A stretch of 64,000 nucleotides of DNA from Aelia acuminata (lineage: Eukaryota > Arthropoda > Insecta > Hemiptera > Pentatomidae). The stretch is from NCBI GenBank assembly GCA_911387785.2, contig OU426979.1, positions 75,839,533 to 75,903,532 on the forward strand, in the 5' to 3' direction. Below, one piece after another: positions 48,101 to 58,050 of this stretch. The number at the start of each line of letters is the position of its first letter. The first letter of the stretch is position 1. The position numbers were made by a program, and so were the translations under genes. Under the pieces are notes generated by a model. The model did no database searches, was not told the DNA's origin, and was given only the letters and a program-made list of their open reading frames with translations.

Positions 48101-48793
48101 GTCATGAAGGCTCTTCATTGGATCAAAGAGTCGAGAAATTCAAACTGGGTGGTTGTAACAGATTCAAGGAGCGTACTGTCAGCTATCAACAACCTAGCCC
48201 CCACTAACTCAATAATAACGGAAATTGTAAATACGCTGTGGGAACTTAGAAATAGTAAAAAAATCATAATACTGGTCTGGGTTCCATCTCACTCCGGGAT
48301 AACAGGGAACGAGAGAGCAGACCAAGCAGCAAGTTTGGCTAGAAAAGGAGAAAACCCCAACATAATCCCAATAAACAGTATCACCCACGAGGATTGGATC
48401 CACCAGTTAAAAAAAAGTATGAAAAAAAATTGGGAAGAAAATTGGATGAGTAAACCATCGAACCTAGCGGAAATAAAACAAGATTGCAGCAAATGGGTCA
48501 CAACCAATAGAAGATCGAGAAGAGAAGAAGTAGTATTGTGCAGAATGCGGATAGGGCACTGCGCATTCACACATACATACCTACTCAAAGGTCTTGAAGC
48601 ACCCACCTGCCAAATGTGCAACAACACAACTCAGAGTACAAAACACTTGCTACTAGATTGTGTACAACATAATGATGCACGGAAAAAGGTAAAGCTGCCG
48701 AAAACTGTTAAAGAAATACTGGGAGATGAAGAGTCTTCGGCCCTTAAGTTATTCAAATTCTTAAAAGAAACAAATTATTATAATAAAATATAA
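45098..48793 (+). CDS. LINE ORF2: APE endonuclease, reverse transcriptase, RNase H, 1231 aa
   Basis: This protein nicks the target and copies the element RNA there. I chose ATG 45098, 28 bp before the ORF1 stop. An APE-type endonuclease spans ~1-220, with QWNCNG, QESHF, GDFNAHNTLWGS and SDHFPI. The reverse transcriptase (~430-720) has SAPGLDGVSGEF, FRPISLISSISK, QFGFRSHRST, FLDLEKAYD, GTPQGSPLS and the FADD box at 668-671. RNase H (~958-1090) has TDAS (D965), GEAVAVMKAL, TDSRS and NERADQAA. A C-terminal Cys/His motif (CQMC...H...C) lies at ~1167-1185. All catalytic residues are present and the frame is unbroken. RNase H separates it from most Jockey elements. Clade assignment within the I group is tentative. 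Confidence 0.93.
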   Translation: MVKLIQWNCNGYFRHLEYLTKLLSEENPTCCCLQESHFNEKQIVKLKNYIIYRKDRNTGKTWGGVATIVSENIHSEELQLQSQFEALAIKLHLNEPLTICNIYIPPSQNFSGEDIESIIIQLPRPFLLLGDFNAHNTLWGSPLPDLNHRGRNIMRFLEDNSSTVLLNTGESTHFSSKNNCFSAIDLSFSDVRYAPKIQSWSTKNHLYGSDHFPIVICTAGTVNEIPSGIKWKFEKADWEKYEKRINEELEAVPNFRNSNEKAEFLSKLVLKIAMETVPIAKNNPKRQGVPWWSERCSDAIKAKKKALNKFRKTRSTQDAIEFKRLRSIANRVIKDSKKKSWREFISSINNETPVNEIWHKIRLIRGIRKKQTIPGLKVEQDIITDPQTIAESLAKHFKEVSSSNFIHNRKDASQSRQEKMSIKNELEEYDEQFKIEELRAALERCSGRSAPGLDGVSGEFLKKLPERGKSFLLRLFNEIWCNGEFPPNWKKSVIVPIPKKEKSYQLKDFRPISLISSISKTLEKMVNKRLIHALESKQALSPHQFGFRSHRSTNDSLFSLSLEVEEAFSHKEHLLAVFLDLEKAYDRMVRGRVLEILESLGTGKKMLTYLKEFLTKRKFCVRVGNTFSSEYCMENGTPQGSPLSATLFLVAINGIISTIQNPVKCILFADDIVILCRGKSLAYVQWRIQDAINQAAKWAKEVGFKISSTKTKCMHFCRKRNCQQNPELTLDGSNIDYVEKSVYLGMTLDRRLTWIPHIKQLREECTQRLGLIKCISHTSWGADRDTLVKVYHCVIRCKIDYGARIYGTGNKMALRMLDTLHNAAIRICTGAFRTSPVESIYAESGEPSLTMRREYLLLKYVSKLKTMVQHPLTSKLFGEEYEMAGLVNVQNSALKKKILTSLQRFNMDLNSIKPTPNLKVPLWKKERHSIDLSMAKFSKESPLEIQKYFLALLEKYNNFEAIFTDASKLQDSVGCAVYTPKEQLLFKLPGESSTFTGEAVAVMKALHWIKESRNSNWVVVTDSRSVLSAINNLAPTNSIITEIVNTLWELRNSKKIIILVWVPSHSGITGNERADQAASLARKGENPNIIPINSITHEDWIHQLKKSMKKNWEENWMSKPSNLAEIKQDCSKWVTTNRRSRREEVVLCRMRIGHCAFTHTYLLKGLEAPTCQMCNNTTQSTKHLLLDCVQHNDARKKVKLPKTVKEILGDEESSALKLFKFLKETNYYNKI

Positions 48794-48860
48794 ACAGGAA
48801 AAATTAAAGCCAATGACCCTTACGGGTAGAGGCTAAAATGTAAAAAAAAATAAAAAAAAA
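48794..48860 (+). other. LINE 3' UTR and A-rich tail
   Basis: The short 3' UTR contains CAATGACCCTTACGGGTAGAGG, then TAAAATG and an A-rich tail with T interruptions. The segment recurs almost unchanged in the truncated LINE at 50.9 kb, where it forms a cleaner hairpin (CTCTAC-CGG-GTAGAG). It is likely to be the site recognised by the reverse transcriptase. Confidence 0.6.
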
Positions 48861-49075
48861 AAATATTTTATTTCTTCTTTTTAAAATTTAGGAAGGATTT
48901 AATATAGAGAATTTTATTTTAGAATTTAAAATAGAGGTAGGATTTGGCACCGTTTGGAAGCGACTCCGTGGTGTGATGGATAGCATACAGCGCATGTCAC
49001 GCGGAAGACCCGGGTTCGATTCCCGGCGGGGCCAGATCTTTTCTCATCAAAAATAAATTATTTAGGAAATTATAA
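48861..49075 (+). repeat. tRNA-bearing repeat, copy C (right of LINE)
   Basis: This continues the unit cut by the LINE: TSD, AT-rich linker, a tRNA-like sequence and the shared tail GATCTTTTCTC-TCAAAAATA. The palindrome seen in copy A is only half present here. Confidence 0.7.
48962..49034 (+). tRNA. tRNA-like sequence, best-preserved copy
   Basis: Exactly 73 nt in the canonical 7-2-16-1-17-5-17-7-1 layout. Acceptor GACTCCG/CGGGGCC has one mismatch, and the D arm (GTGT/GCAT) pairs with wobbles. The anticodon stem CAGCG/CGCGG has one mismatch, the loop is CATGTCA, and the T arm CCGGG-TTCGATT-CCCGG is perfect. The A box and a perfect B box (GGTTCGATTCC) could drive polymerase III. Position 33 is A in this fold; shifting by one base gives a GTC (Asp) anticodon but a poor stem. 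I infer a tRNA-Asp-derived repeat, not a translation tRNA. Confidence 0.55.
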
Positions 49076-49456
49076 TAAATGAGTCCAATAAATAATTGAA
49101 AACAATTAAATATTTATGGATTAAACAACAGTTGGCTCAAATATGATATATATGACTAGTTCCGGCACCTCCTACTAATCAGGGAATCTACGAGTATGCG
49201 AATACGGCCAGGACTGCTGAATAGGGCCCGACATTGTTGGAACCCTGGATTGTTCTTCCACTCTCACTTAGGACAGCTCTCATTTTTCATGCAGATGGGA
49301 GCATTGTAACACAAACCAGAACTTGGCCTTACTTTTTTCTGGAAAGTATGGGGGGATAGTATATAACTTCAAAGTTAGTCAAAATAAACTTAGATTATGA
49401 AGATATACCAAACACTACGACCAAGGCCTAATTTTTTTTTTTTTTTGCTTTTACAG

Positions 49457-49514
49457 TATCATCTCAAGAAACTAGTCTTGAATCCTTATTTTCTTTACTA
49501 ATAACAACTATGTT
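49457..49514 (+). CDS. candidate host exon (penultimate)
   Basis: A long T-run followed by GCTTTTACAG (to 49456) is a strong 3' splice site. The next 58 bp are open in one frame (SSQETSLESLFSLLITTM) and end before GTAAAA, a weak donor. The two left-over bases join the first base of the exon at 49912 to make a leucine codon, so the phases fit. The product is not recognised. A second frame is also open, so this stays a prediction. Confidence 0.3.
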
Positions 49515-49670
49515 GTAAAAAAAATTATTTTTCTGCAAGTAACTTGAAAAAATATATTTCAGACTTCCTTATAAAATTTATGGTTAAAAAAATATTTTCA
49601 TTATCAAAATAAATCAGTTTAATAAACTATAGCAATATTATTGCCTTCCTATATTTATACAAACTAGATA

Positions 49671-49705
49671 TTTCGAATAATTAGACACCGGACTTATATT
49701 AGTTT
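49671..49705 (+). repeat. 35-bp direct repeat, right copy
   Basis: Identical to 42688-42722, in the same orientation, 6.98 kb downstream. Neighbouring bases differ. It marks the right side of the tRNA-repeat/LINE block. Confidence 0.85.
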
Positions 49706-49911
49706 TATTAGTTAGTAAGGAAAAAGTAATGCTTAAGGGAATACCATTAAACTTTTTTGATTCATAACAATGTTAGGGTTCAAAATTCAGTAGCCTTTGC
49801 TGATAGAGCATCCCACAATTTTCTTTTTTTATACACTATCAAAGGAAATTGCTCATTTATGAGTTTTACAAAAATTCAGTTTTTTCTTAATGATTTTTTT
49901 TTTCTTTTCAG

Positions 49912-49993
49912 GCTTTTTTCTGAGGTTATGAATATTTTGGGTAATGAGATATTTTCAGGAGAGGAGCTGAAGCTAATATCCAAACTTTGTTGA
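49912..49993 (+). CDS. candidate host terminal exon
   Basis: The sequence before it is a model 3' splice site: a T/C tract of ~22 bases ending CTTTTCAG at 49911. The exon then reads LFSEVMNILGNEIFSGEELK and ends LISKLC before TGA at 49991-49993, a compact, helical, acidic segment typical of real protein. It fits in phase with 49457-49514 across a 397-bp intron. AATAAA near 50451 could serve as poly-A signal. The gene is not recognised; upstream exons would lie to the left, beyond the LINE-bearing block. Confidence 0.4.
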
Positions 49994-50240
49994 TAAGTAT
50001 TTCGTATGAATAAGTACCGGAAAATAACAACCTTTGAGAAATAATGTATAAATATTGAAGGGGTAGTGGAAAAAAAACAACCAACAAAACATATTTTGGT
50101 TAACGTTTACATAGTAACTATGGTCACAAATATCAGTTCCAAATATTCATTGGTAATAACAAAGGAACAGGTTTGGGAGGTTGATGAAGCATGTATAGAA
50201 GGGTACTTGATATTCACCGAAGCAGCATCTTGTCACATAC

Positions 50241-50277
50241 CTCCTATCACCATTTCCGTTCCAGCTTCACCGGCCAT
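50241..50277 (-). CDS. candidate first coding exon, minus strand
   Basis: On the minus strand AAGATGGCCGG is a good start context. The frame gives MAGEAGTEMVIGG up to a splice donor GAG|GTATGT (donor at 50235-50240). Upstream on the same strand lie a CG-richer leader and a TATATAC motif near 50405. It would open into an intron running left over the plus-strand exon at 49912, so both calls may not be right. Gene unknown. Confidence 0.25.
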
Positions 50278-50699
50278 CTTCAAGACCGCTTCCTGCCGCC
50301 TGCTTGGAATGCCCTTTCATACGAACTACGTTCGTAGCTCATGTTATCGATTCAGTAACACAGCTATACAATTAATAACGATTAAATCGGTAATAATTTT
50401 ATGTATATAAAACTCGAAACCTTGATTCCATTATATAATATAGGCATTTTAATAAATATTATTGTAATGAAATTTTTTTTTATTTCCAAAATATTTTATG
50501 AAATTTTAACTGCCTTATCACGACACATGAGTAACAAGAAAGAGTAGGATGATGGAGAGAAATGGTAGATCGATGGAGTGGCATGAAACATTTTGGGAAC
50601 ATAGACCAGGACAAAATTCATTTAAAGTATTTTTAAAACTCAATCCTTGAATAAATATATTTTTTTTAAATCAATTAGATCTAAAATTTAAATTAAAAT

Positions 50700-50965
50700 T
50701 AAATTAAACACTGCCATCCCATAATCCTTACAGTAAAGCACATCCTCCTGGAATGTCCAAGATTTACCAGGATTCGACGGGAATTGAAAATGGGAAATAA
50801 ACTCAAGGAGTTGTTAGGAGACACGGAGGACTCGGTGAAGGTAGTGATGTCTTTTTTAAAGAAGATAAAACTGTACAACCAAGTTTGAATCGAAAGCGTT
50901 TTCGACAATGACTCTACCGGGTAGAGGCAATAAAAATAAATAAATAAATAAATTTAAATAAATCT
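50700..50965 (+). pseudogene. 5'-truncated LINE, last ~55 codons of ORF2 plus 3' end
   Basis: The forward frame reads TVKHILLECPRFTRIRREL, then KLKELLGDTEDSVKVVMSFL and a stop at 50886, matching in order the C-terminus of the full-length LINE ORF2 at 48.8 kb (TKHLLLDC..., EILGDEESSALKLFKFL). The 3' UTR has the shared CAATGAC-CTCTACCGGGTAGAGG and an (AAAT)n tail. Truncation at ~50705 is typical of target-primed insertion. It belongs to a related but distinct subfamily. Confidence 0.85.
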
Positions 50966-53900
50966 TTTCCTAAAAAAAAAAATTGAAAACAACTATTCCA
51001 GGCTATAATAGCTCTTTAGGTTATGAGTATATATTAACTCTTGAAGTGATGTAAATGCGTACTAATGCTATAAAATACATGCAACATTAAAATGCAATCA
51101 CATTAACCAATAATTTTTATTTCAGATCAAACCAGGTGATATCTCTCCAAACAATTCATCCTTAAGTGGTCACATTTTGATAAAGTGTATACCAATTTGG
51201 TCTACCTAACATGTTTTCTTATCTAAATAGAAAACACCGGCTAATATGAGATTGGTTTGCAGAAAATAAATTCATATTTCAACAGCTTATGTATCTTTGA
51301 AAACATACAAATTTAAAAAAAAAATATTAAAGATTTTAAAGTAAAAGTATACTTTTTAAACTTTCTATTTTGTAATAATTAAAAAAAGAAATCAGCTATT
51401 TACTAATAATATTCATAATATGATTATATATGAGGTGGGTTTAAATTAATTATTATTTTTTAAATTATTGGGTCAATAATAGCTTAGTTAATATAAAGCA
51501 GTTGAAAATACGGCTTTAAATTAACTGGGTTAAGCTCCCCTCCCCAGGCTGCCTTGTCATTTGATACGTAAGTTAATGAAATATCTTGAAATTATTACTA
51601 GAATTAGAAAAATAATTATTATACTTTATAAAATTTGCAGATGCAGTGGCAAGACAGCTGCTTGTATTGTTTGTTCTTCTTTAAAACAAATAAAATAGTT
51701 AATTAAACGGATTTATTTCATCAAAAAAGTTTCTTTAAAAGTAATTTTTTTTTTTTTTATTGCAACGTTTCATTTAAGCCATTGATCATCATATTATTGT
51801 TTTCTAAATTTATACAAGACAAAGAATTGAAATTAATCAACTTAAACCTAACTATCTATCTACTAATTAATCAACTAAACCTTTTGTTTTATCCTTTTGT
51901 TTTAACCTATTTCTTAACAAATATCTTTTTGGTGGATATTTTGAATGTTATTCTATATAAGTTCCTTCTAACGTAATATTAAATGATAAAATATGACTTA
52001 ACAAGAAGACAGAGAAGAGGAATAGTAATAATAATTAAAAACCAGTTGCAATTTACAACAGGACTCAGTGCAGTGAGAATTGTCTGAGCCATTTTAAATT
52101 ACGTTACAACATTGGGAGCAAACAAATGGTTGAATCCTTACCGTATCAGATCATATAATCACATCTTTTAATGTGACGAATCAAATTATCCGCATAGGCC
52201 ATAACGATCCTACTTTTATATTAAAATTAAATATCCAACGATTCACCGTAATACTATGACCAATCAATTTGAAGGCAGGCTTCATTGAGAATATCAGTTC
52301 CTAGAAGTCTGAAATCACAAACAAGCCAGTTAACTAATATTTCAGTTAGAAGCCCTGGAAACGAGTTACAATTAGTGAAACGAATTAATTGCACAAATCG
52401 CATGCTGGCCGGATGAAGTCCGAAAAAGAAAAAAAAAGAGGGGTTTTAGAATGATTTATTCTCCTAGGTGACAGAAAAGAAAATGGCCTCGGGACCTTCA
52501 CGTTATGTTTATTAGTTGAGTGCTACCAATGGGTAGTTTCTCTTCATGCTTGTTCATGACATTTTTTTTTCTGATTATTGTCACATTTACTAGATGTAAT
52601 TGTAAATTTTAGTAAATTATATATTAAAAAAATATAATAATTTAGTGGTGTCGGCATCGAATTTAAGAGTTCGAATTGCCATTTCTATAATTATTATCCA
52701 AAAAATAATTAGTTTGTTTTCAATGCATTCCGAAGGCCTAAGTTTTGGTATGGTCCTCTAGGCGTCTTCAAAATACTGACAGTTTACAGGTCTGCTAAGT
52801 GGTTTCAAAATTGTTCTTTTTTTTAAACCAAAAACTACAATTATAAATTTTCTCCCTAATCATTTTTATCTAAGTTGTCTTTTATATTGGAAGGATTAAT
52901 CTCGCAACATATATGAAATTATGGAGCTAGGTTCCTTGGAGATTTAAGGATCCGTGAGTCAATTTAAATATGATTTTTTGATCATTGTATAATAGACACA
53001 ATTAGCTTGGGTTCCAGTTATTTTTAATCGAAATATTCAGCCATTTTCAAAACGAAATTTAAATTCAAGATGCCGAAAATTAATCTCACAGGTATCCCGT
53101 AACAATAATTTCAGGTTTTGAGTGTGAATAATATGACTGATATAAGCACATTATTTTTTCAACACATCATTTTCCAAGGTTCTGAAGTATAAATAAGTGC
53201 CACTACTTTGCAGAGGACAGTTGGAATAGTTATCATAGGTGGCGGCAACATTGCCTGTGTGATATTTTCCACAGGGGTTTTATTTGTATAATAATTTTAT
53301 TTTAAAACACGTAACTAGCGGCTCAAAACAGCACATTTATGTTTTTTTTATTTTTTGCAATGAATATTTTAGGCGTTTATTTATATTATTAGTTAAAGAT
53401 ACTTGAATGAACATTACATACCTATTCATCTCACCATGGATGTTGACTACATTTCATAGAATGGATTCATCAAACTTACCTGAAAAAAATAAAATTAAAA
53501 TAAATTGAATTTCATAGAACGTATTCCAAAAATAATAATTTTTTAAGTCAATAAATAAAAAGTTGAAAATAAAGAACATGCTACATATTTGTAAATTTAC
53601 TTCAAATTAAAGTTATATCAAATTTCATTATTTAAGAATAATATAACTGTCAGCAGACCAAACAAAAAAAACATAGCCTCCAGAACTAGAAGTGTTTTCT
53701 AGTAATAAGGAAGTAATAAACCCAACAATCTTATTGGTTGAAACTCTATTACAAGTGATCTATTGCTGTTTTTATTTTAATTTATGTATTACCTACGTAG
53801 TTCAAAGTTATAACCATTTTATATAAAACATAGTTTATTTATAAAAGCCTTCTCTTCTTTACAGCGTTACAAGCCAACAGAAATGAAAAAAAACAAGACC

Positions 53901-55440
53901 CAAGAATTTGATAACTTTAAGATTAGCCCAACTCCTATATGCTGACAAAATACAAATATTGTATGTTTGTCAGCGTACAAATGTTGTAAGTTCTAGCTCG
54001 AGTCACTGACATTATTTGCTTTAAATAAAATAAACATATCCATAGAAAAAGGCAAAAAATATTAACCGCCTCAAAATGGCATGATCATCTATGAATGGTA
54101 AAAAGGAAACAATAATTTAAGACTAGAGTTAAGAAAAAATAAAAAGAATAATAATAATTTTTTCCAATAACTTTAATTATTCATAATAGAGGTAACTTCT
54201 GTGTTGATGAATTTTCAGCAATTAAAATTATAACCATTGATTTTGATGAGAACATTATATCATTGAATATTATATCATTATAAAAGTTCCATACCTGTGA
54301 AATGAAAAATAAAAGTGTTTTCAGGTACCCGGAGGTATAAAACACCATTGAAATTTGTTTTTTCTTTTCTTATAGAGACAGTTTAAACGTTTTTCACATT
54401 TTTATGGCCTCTGATAATTAATTGGAAATATTTATCATGCTATTTAAATCCATAGTGTTAAATAAAATTAAAACAATGGAGATGGTGACGTTTACTGTTT
54501 TCTCTGGAAGGTAAAGATTTTAGACCGTAGAAAAGATTTTGAGTTTAATGGATCTAAATTAAAAAAAAGCTAAAAACCTACAGTTGTACCAGAAGTTAAA
54601 TTTAGTAAAAATTATACAATTTTGGAGTTACGAAACATGAGAATTACTTGGATAAATATGTATATGACTTATCTTTTTTGTTTTTATCTGTTCCTGGGCA
54701 TAGGACTCTGACGAGGTAAGTTAAGAGATATATTGATATGACACCGGTGTTTATATGATGTGATATATTATGATTTAGTATGGATATAGTATAACTGAAA
54801 TGCCAGAATAGGCAAAACTTCGGCTGTAAATAAATAAACAAACAAATATAGAGACTAGTGAGACCTAAACATTGACTATAAGTCAGAAAGTGTCCTTTCT
54901 TATCAAACTTATTGATTAAACCTAGCCATTTATTTATATTACATATATGTACAAATATATCCAGTTCTACGAATAATGATTCGGGGGAGTTTACCTTTAA
55001 AAGTTTTGCCATAATAGAGTTAAAAACCAGATAGTTGGAGCTTCTACAGTGGCTCTGAGCCACACAGTTTCTATGGTGGCTCTGAGAAAAGCCACAGAGC
55101 TCAAGGGTCTTAATGTCGCGGCCTAGAGAAACTTAGTCATTAAACCATTAAACATCACTTGGTTTGAACAAGGCTTGGTTCCGACCCGCAAAGGAACCAT
55201 ATAAAATTATTTTAAAATGTCGGCAACTTTTGAATCAGTCATTTAGTGAATTAATTACCTATTTTTAAAAATGAATAACATTAATATCAATATTCAATTA
55301 ATATTTTATATCCTCAGAATTTTATTTTAGCCGTTAATCTATCAATATTGTAATAAATTCCATGAATCAGCTGTTCAAATATTCTATTAATACAGCCAGA
55401 GCCGAAGAAACAAGGAAAATGTTATTTTTTTTTTTTTAAT
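50966..55440. other. non-coding sequence
   Basis: AT-rich throughout. At 52643-52666 a 24-bp piece matches the R1 repeat at 12507. At 55040-55105 a short GTGGCTCTGAG motif is directly repeated and followed by its partial complement AAAGCCACAGAG. The 139-codon minus-strand frame at 54644-55063 has the composition of AT-rich noise. No gene is supported. Confidence 0.45.
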
Positions 55441-55454
55441 CTTCATTCTTTTAC

Positions 55455-55549
55455 ATGAACCTGTCCCAACAAAACCCGACAGCTCATCATCCCGGTGTCA
55501 TTTCAGGAGAGGAGTCCTCATCCACTTCTTTTCAATCACCTCGTATAAG
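55455..55549 (+). CDS. candidate host exon
   Basis: A T-rich tract precedes a frame reading NLSQQNPTAHHPGVISGEE and SSSTSFQSPRI, ending at AAG|GTATGT (donor at 55550), a good 5' splice site. Possible acceptors are the AG at 55481-55482 (CCCGACAG) or TCATTTCAG at 55506; if neither is used, ATG 55455 could be a start. The serine-rich content and codon pattern differ from the AT-rich surroundings. Family not recognised. Confidence 0.35.
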
Positions 55550-55559
55550 GTATGTCATT

Positions 55560-56981
55560 AATAAGTCGTTGATTTGATATGAAAGCCAAAATAGAGGGCT
55601 CTTATATGTTGATCGATAGTTGGTAATTGTAAGTCGGTATGTAGCGTTTTGTTACTAACGTACAAAGGTGCGTTCGTCATTAAAGCTTTGCAGTTTTTGT
55701 GTGTCTTTTTTGCTGGACCATACGTTTGTGAGCCGTATGTCCAACGCTTTCAATAAGTATGTATATGTATTTAGTTTTTGTCTGATTTTCAATGGTTAAT
55801 TAAATTTTATAAGCCCATCCCAAATGTGGCAATAAGTGATAAAAAACAAAACAAGATGGCACATAATCCTAACTTGACTTAACAAACCTAAAACATATGT
55901 TTTAGAAGACCTCTTCGACAAATATAAGAAAATATTGAAGTGCATGAACATAGAACATAGAATTGAATGTAACTGATTGTACCAATCCTTGAAAATTTAA
56001 TTAAATGGCATTACAGGTAACAGATAATATTCGGAAACCAATAAACAAAAATAATCTTTTTGGTTTTTAAAACGCAAAAGTTTAGAATTCAAAGGGAAAA
56101 TTTATTTTTTACTTTCTTGATTGAATAAAACTTAAGCAGTGAGGTATTAAAAAATTGAACATAAGAATGTTCGAGTGAAATTTGAAACAAGTTTGATTTC
56201 ACTTTCTGGTTTTGAAGTGAAAATATCGCATGAGTAAAATTTCCATAGCATGAGGGTACCATATTGAAATAAGAGGTGCACTGCACGCATGCGCAAGATT
56301 TCTATAGCCTAGTCTCTCTGTATGTAAGAGCCCAAGTCATGAGGAAATGCGCGTTCATGAATGACGTTGACCGGGAAAGAATGCTGATTCATCTCACATT
56401 TTAAGCAACAACTACTTAACCTCCTCAACCTTACTGGAAATCGGTTAATAGCACAAAAATATTTTTTTTTTAATACTAGAGAATATTTTATATACAAGAT
56501 TTAGCAGTAACAAACACCTGCTCATCGACTTTTTAGCCCTCATCCATTTATCGCATATTACGCGTGGTTGAAAGTTACTGCAAAGAGTTACACAACCGAC
56601 CGCACTAGAATTAGTTATTTATTAAAAAAAAAAAAAAAAAAAAAATCCACTTCTGAAATGGTATTTTAAGCTGATGATAGCAAAATAATAATTTAAAACG
56701 GATTTTCCATCAACGAGGAAAATATTTGTATGAATAAAATCGATCCTCTATCTCTATTTTTTGTTAACTGTGTTGTATCATATCATAGTCATAATTTTTA
56801 TTGGATATTTACTAATCACCTCCTAATATCAAAGTAACAAATAAATCATGAAAAGGAAGCCCTTAAAATTGCTTTTTATGATAGCAATATTTTCGAAATT
56901 GAAAGTTAAGATTTAGAAAAAAAAAAATCAGTGTTAAGGTAGATGTTCTATTCTATAAACAGTGGCAATTTAACTTATTTA

Positions 56982-57043
<62 letters not shown>

Positions 57044-58050
57044 ACATTTTTATTTTTTAACATTTTATGTTTTCACATTTAATTTTTAAGCGTTATTTAA
57101 AAATTTTGAGTGCAATAACTTTCGAAAATAAACTTAACATTGGTTTGTGCATCCTGCCGAATTTGAATTTTGAAACTGATCTCAACTGAAGATTTTCAAC
57201 AAGGTGTTTGAATTTTTGTATTTAGAATTTATTTGTGAATTCACTCGCATTCACAAGTATGCAATTTTATTAAACATTTACACTTTGTACTGTGAAAATA
57301 TTTGTGTTCACAGCTAAGTTCGTATTCACACATGTGAATAAAAACTTTAATCGGCTCTCCTGAAAAATCTCTATTTTTGGATAGACCCCTCTCCCCCCCC
57401 CCCCCTCCGCGATACATCCGAGGAAACTTTTCGACAAGTTTAAAGTTTTAAAAAAATTTAAAAAAAAATTAAATATAATTAATTTTCACGATAACATTTA
57501 TTTCCAATCAAATAAATCTGATAAAAACAAATAATTTAATTAATTGAAATTAGGAAGCGGTAATTGGTGTTATCAAGCCATTAGTCGAATATTAAATAGT
57601 GAGCACATGGTTAGTAATAATAGTGACATTGGTCATCTATTATATCATAATGATAAATAACAAACGATTATCACGGTTCCATTGGATCGACCTCCGAGGT
57701 GAAAAGAGATCTAAACAATCGTGCTTAAAGTTAGCTCAAGGCTACATCTAACAAAACCTAAAAATTGCAATCTAACTTCAACAAACAGTTTCCTACTCTA
57801 TCGGTATACCCGATAAATATATCTCTAAAAAGGCCCTAAAGAATATTGAGAAAAATGCATTCAAACTATGTTGAAAATAAACAATGGTTGAGTTGTTATA
57901 ATTTACATGTATCAAATGACAATTGTTCATAGAAAAAAAAAACATAAATGGAATAAGACATGGATAATTGGGTAGATATTCCTTTCGAGTATTCAGAACT
58001 GCACCGTGTATATATGTATTATATGTATGTATTTAATTATAAATATATAT
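55560..58050. other. non-coding sequence
   Basis: AT-rich with poly-A at 56622-56644, a C-run at 57394-57406 and a long (TA)n run. At 56286-56296 GCATGCGCAAG resembles an NRF-1-type site, isolated from any gene I can see. No gene is supported. Confidence 0.45.
56988..57041. repeat. (TA)n microsatellite
   Basis: Uninterrupted TA dinucleotides for about 54 bases. Confidence 0.95.

Larger units (their letters stand above)
43391..48860 (+). mobile_element. full-length I-superfamily LINE
   Basis: A ~5.47-kb non-LTR retrotransposon with 5' UTR, ORF1, overlapping ORF2 containing endonuclease, reverse transcriptase and RNase H, a short 3' UTR and an A-rich tail. The 13-bp duplication AAATATTTTATTT (43378-43390 and 48861-48873) flanks it, and the paralogous copy A at 34.6 kb shows the same site without the insertion. 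Presence of RNase H and an ORF1 with a zinc knuckle points to the I group (I/Nimb-like). Both ORFs are uninterrupted, so the copy is recent. Confidence 0.92.

Noticed and set aside
48962..49034. Functional tRNA gene
   Set aside because: Position 33 is A in the best fold, the acceptor and anticodon stems have mismatches, and the sequence is part of a repeat shared by three loci.
54644..55063. 139-codon minus-strand frame
   Set aside because: Composition is that of random AT-rich DNA and no motif or splice context is visible.
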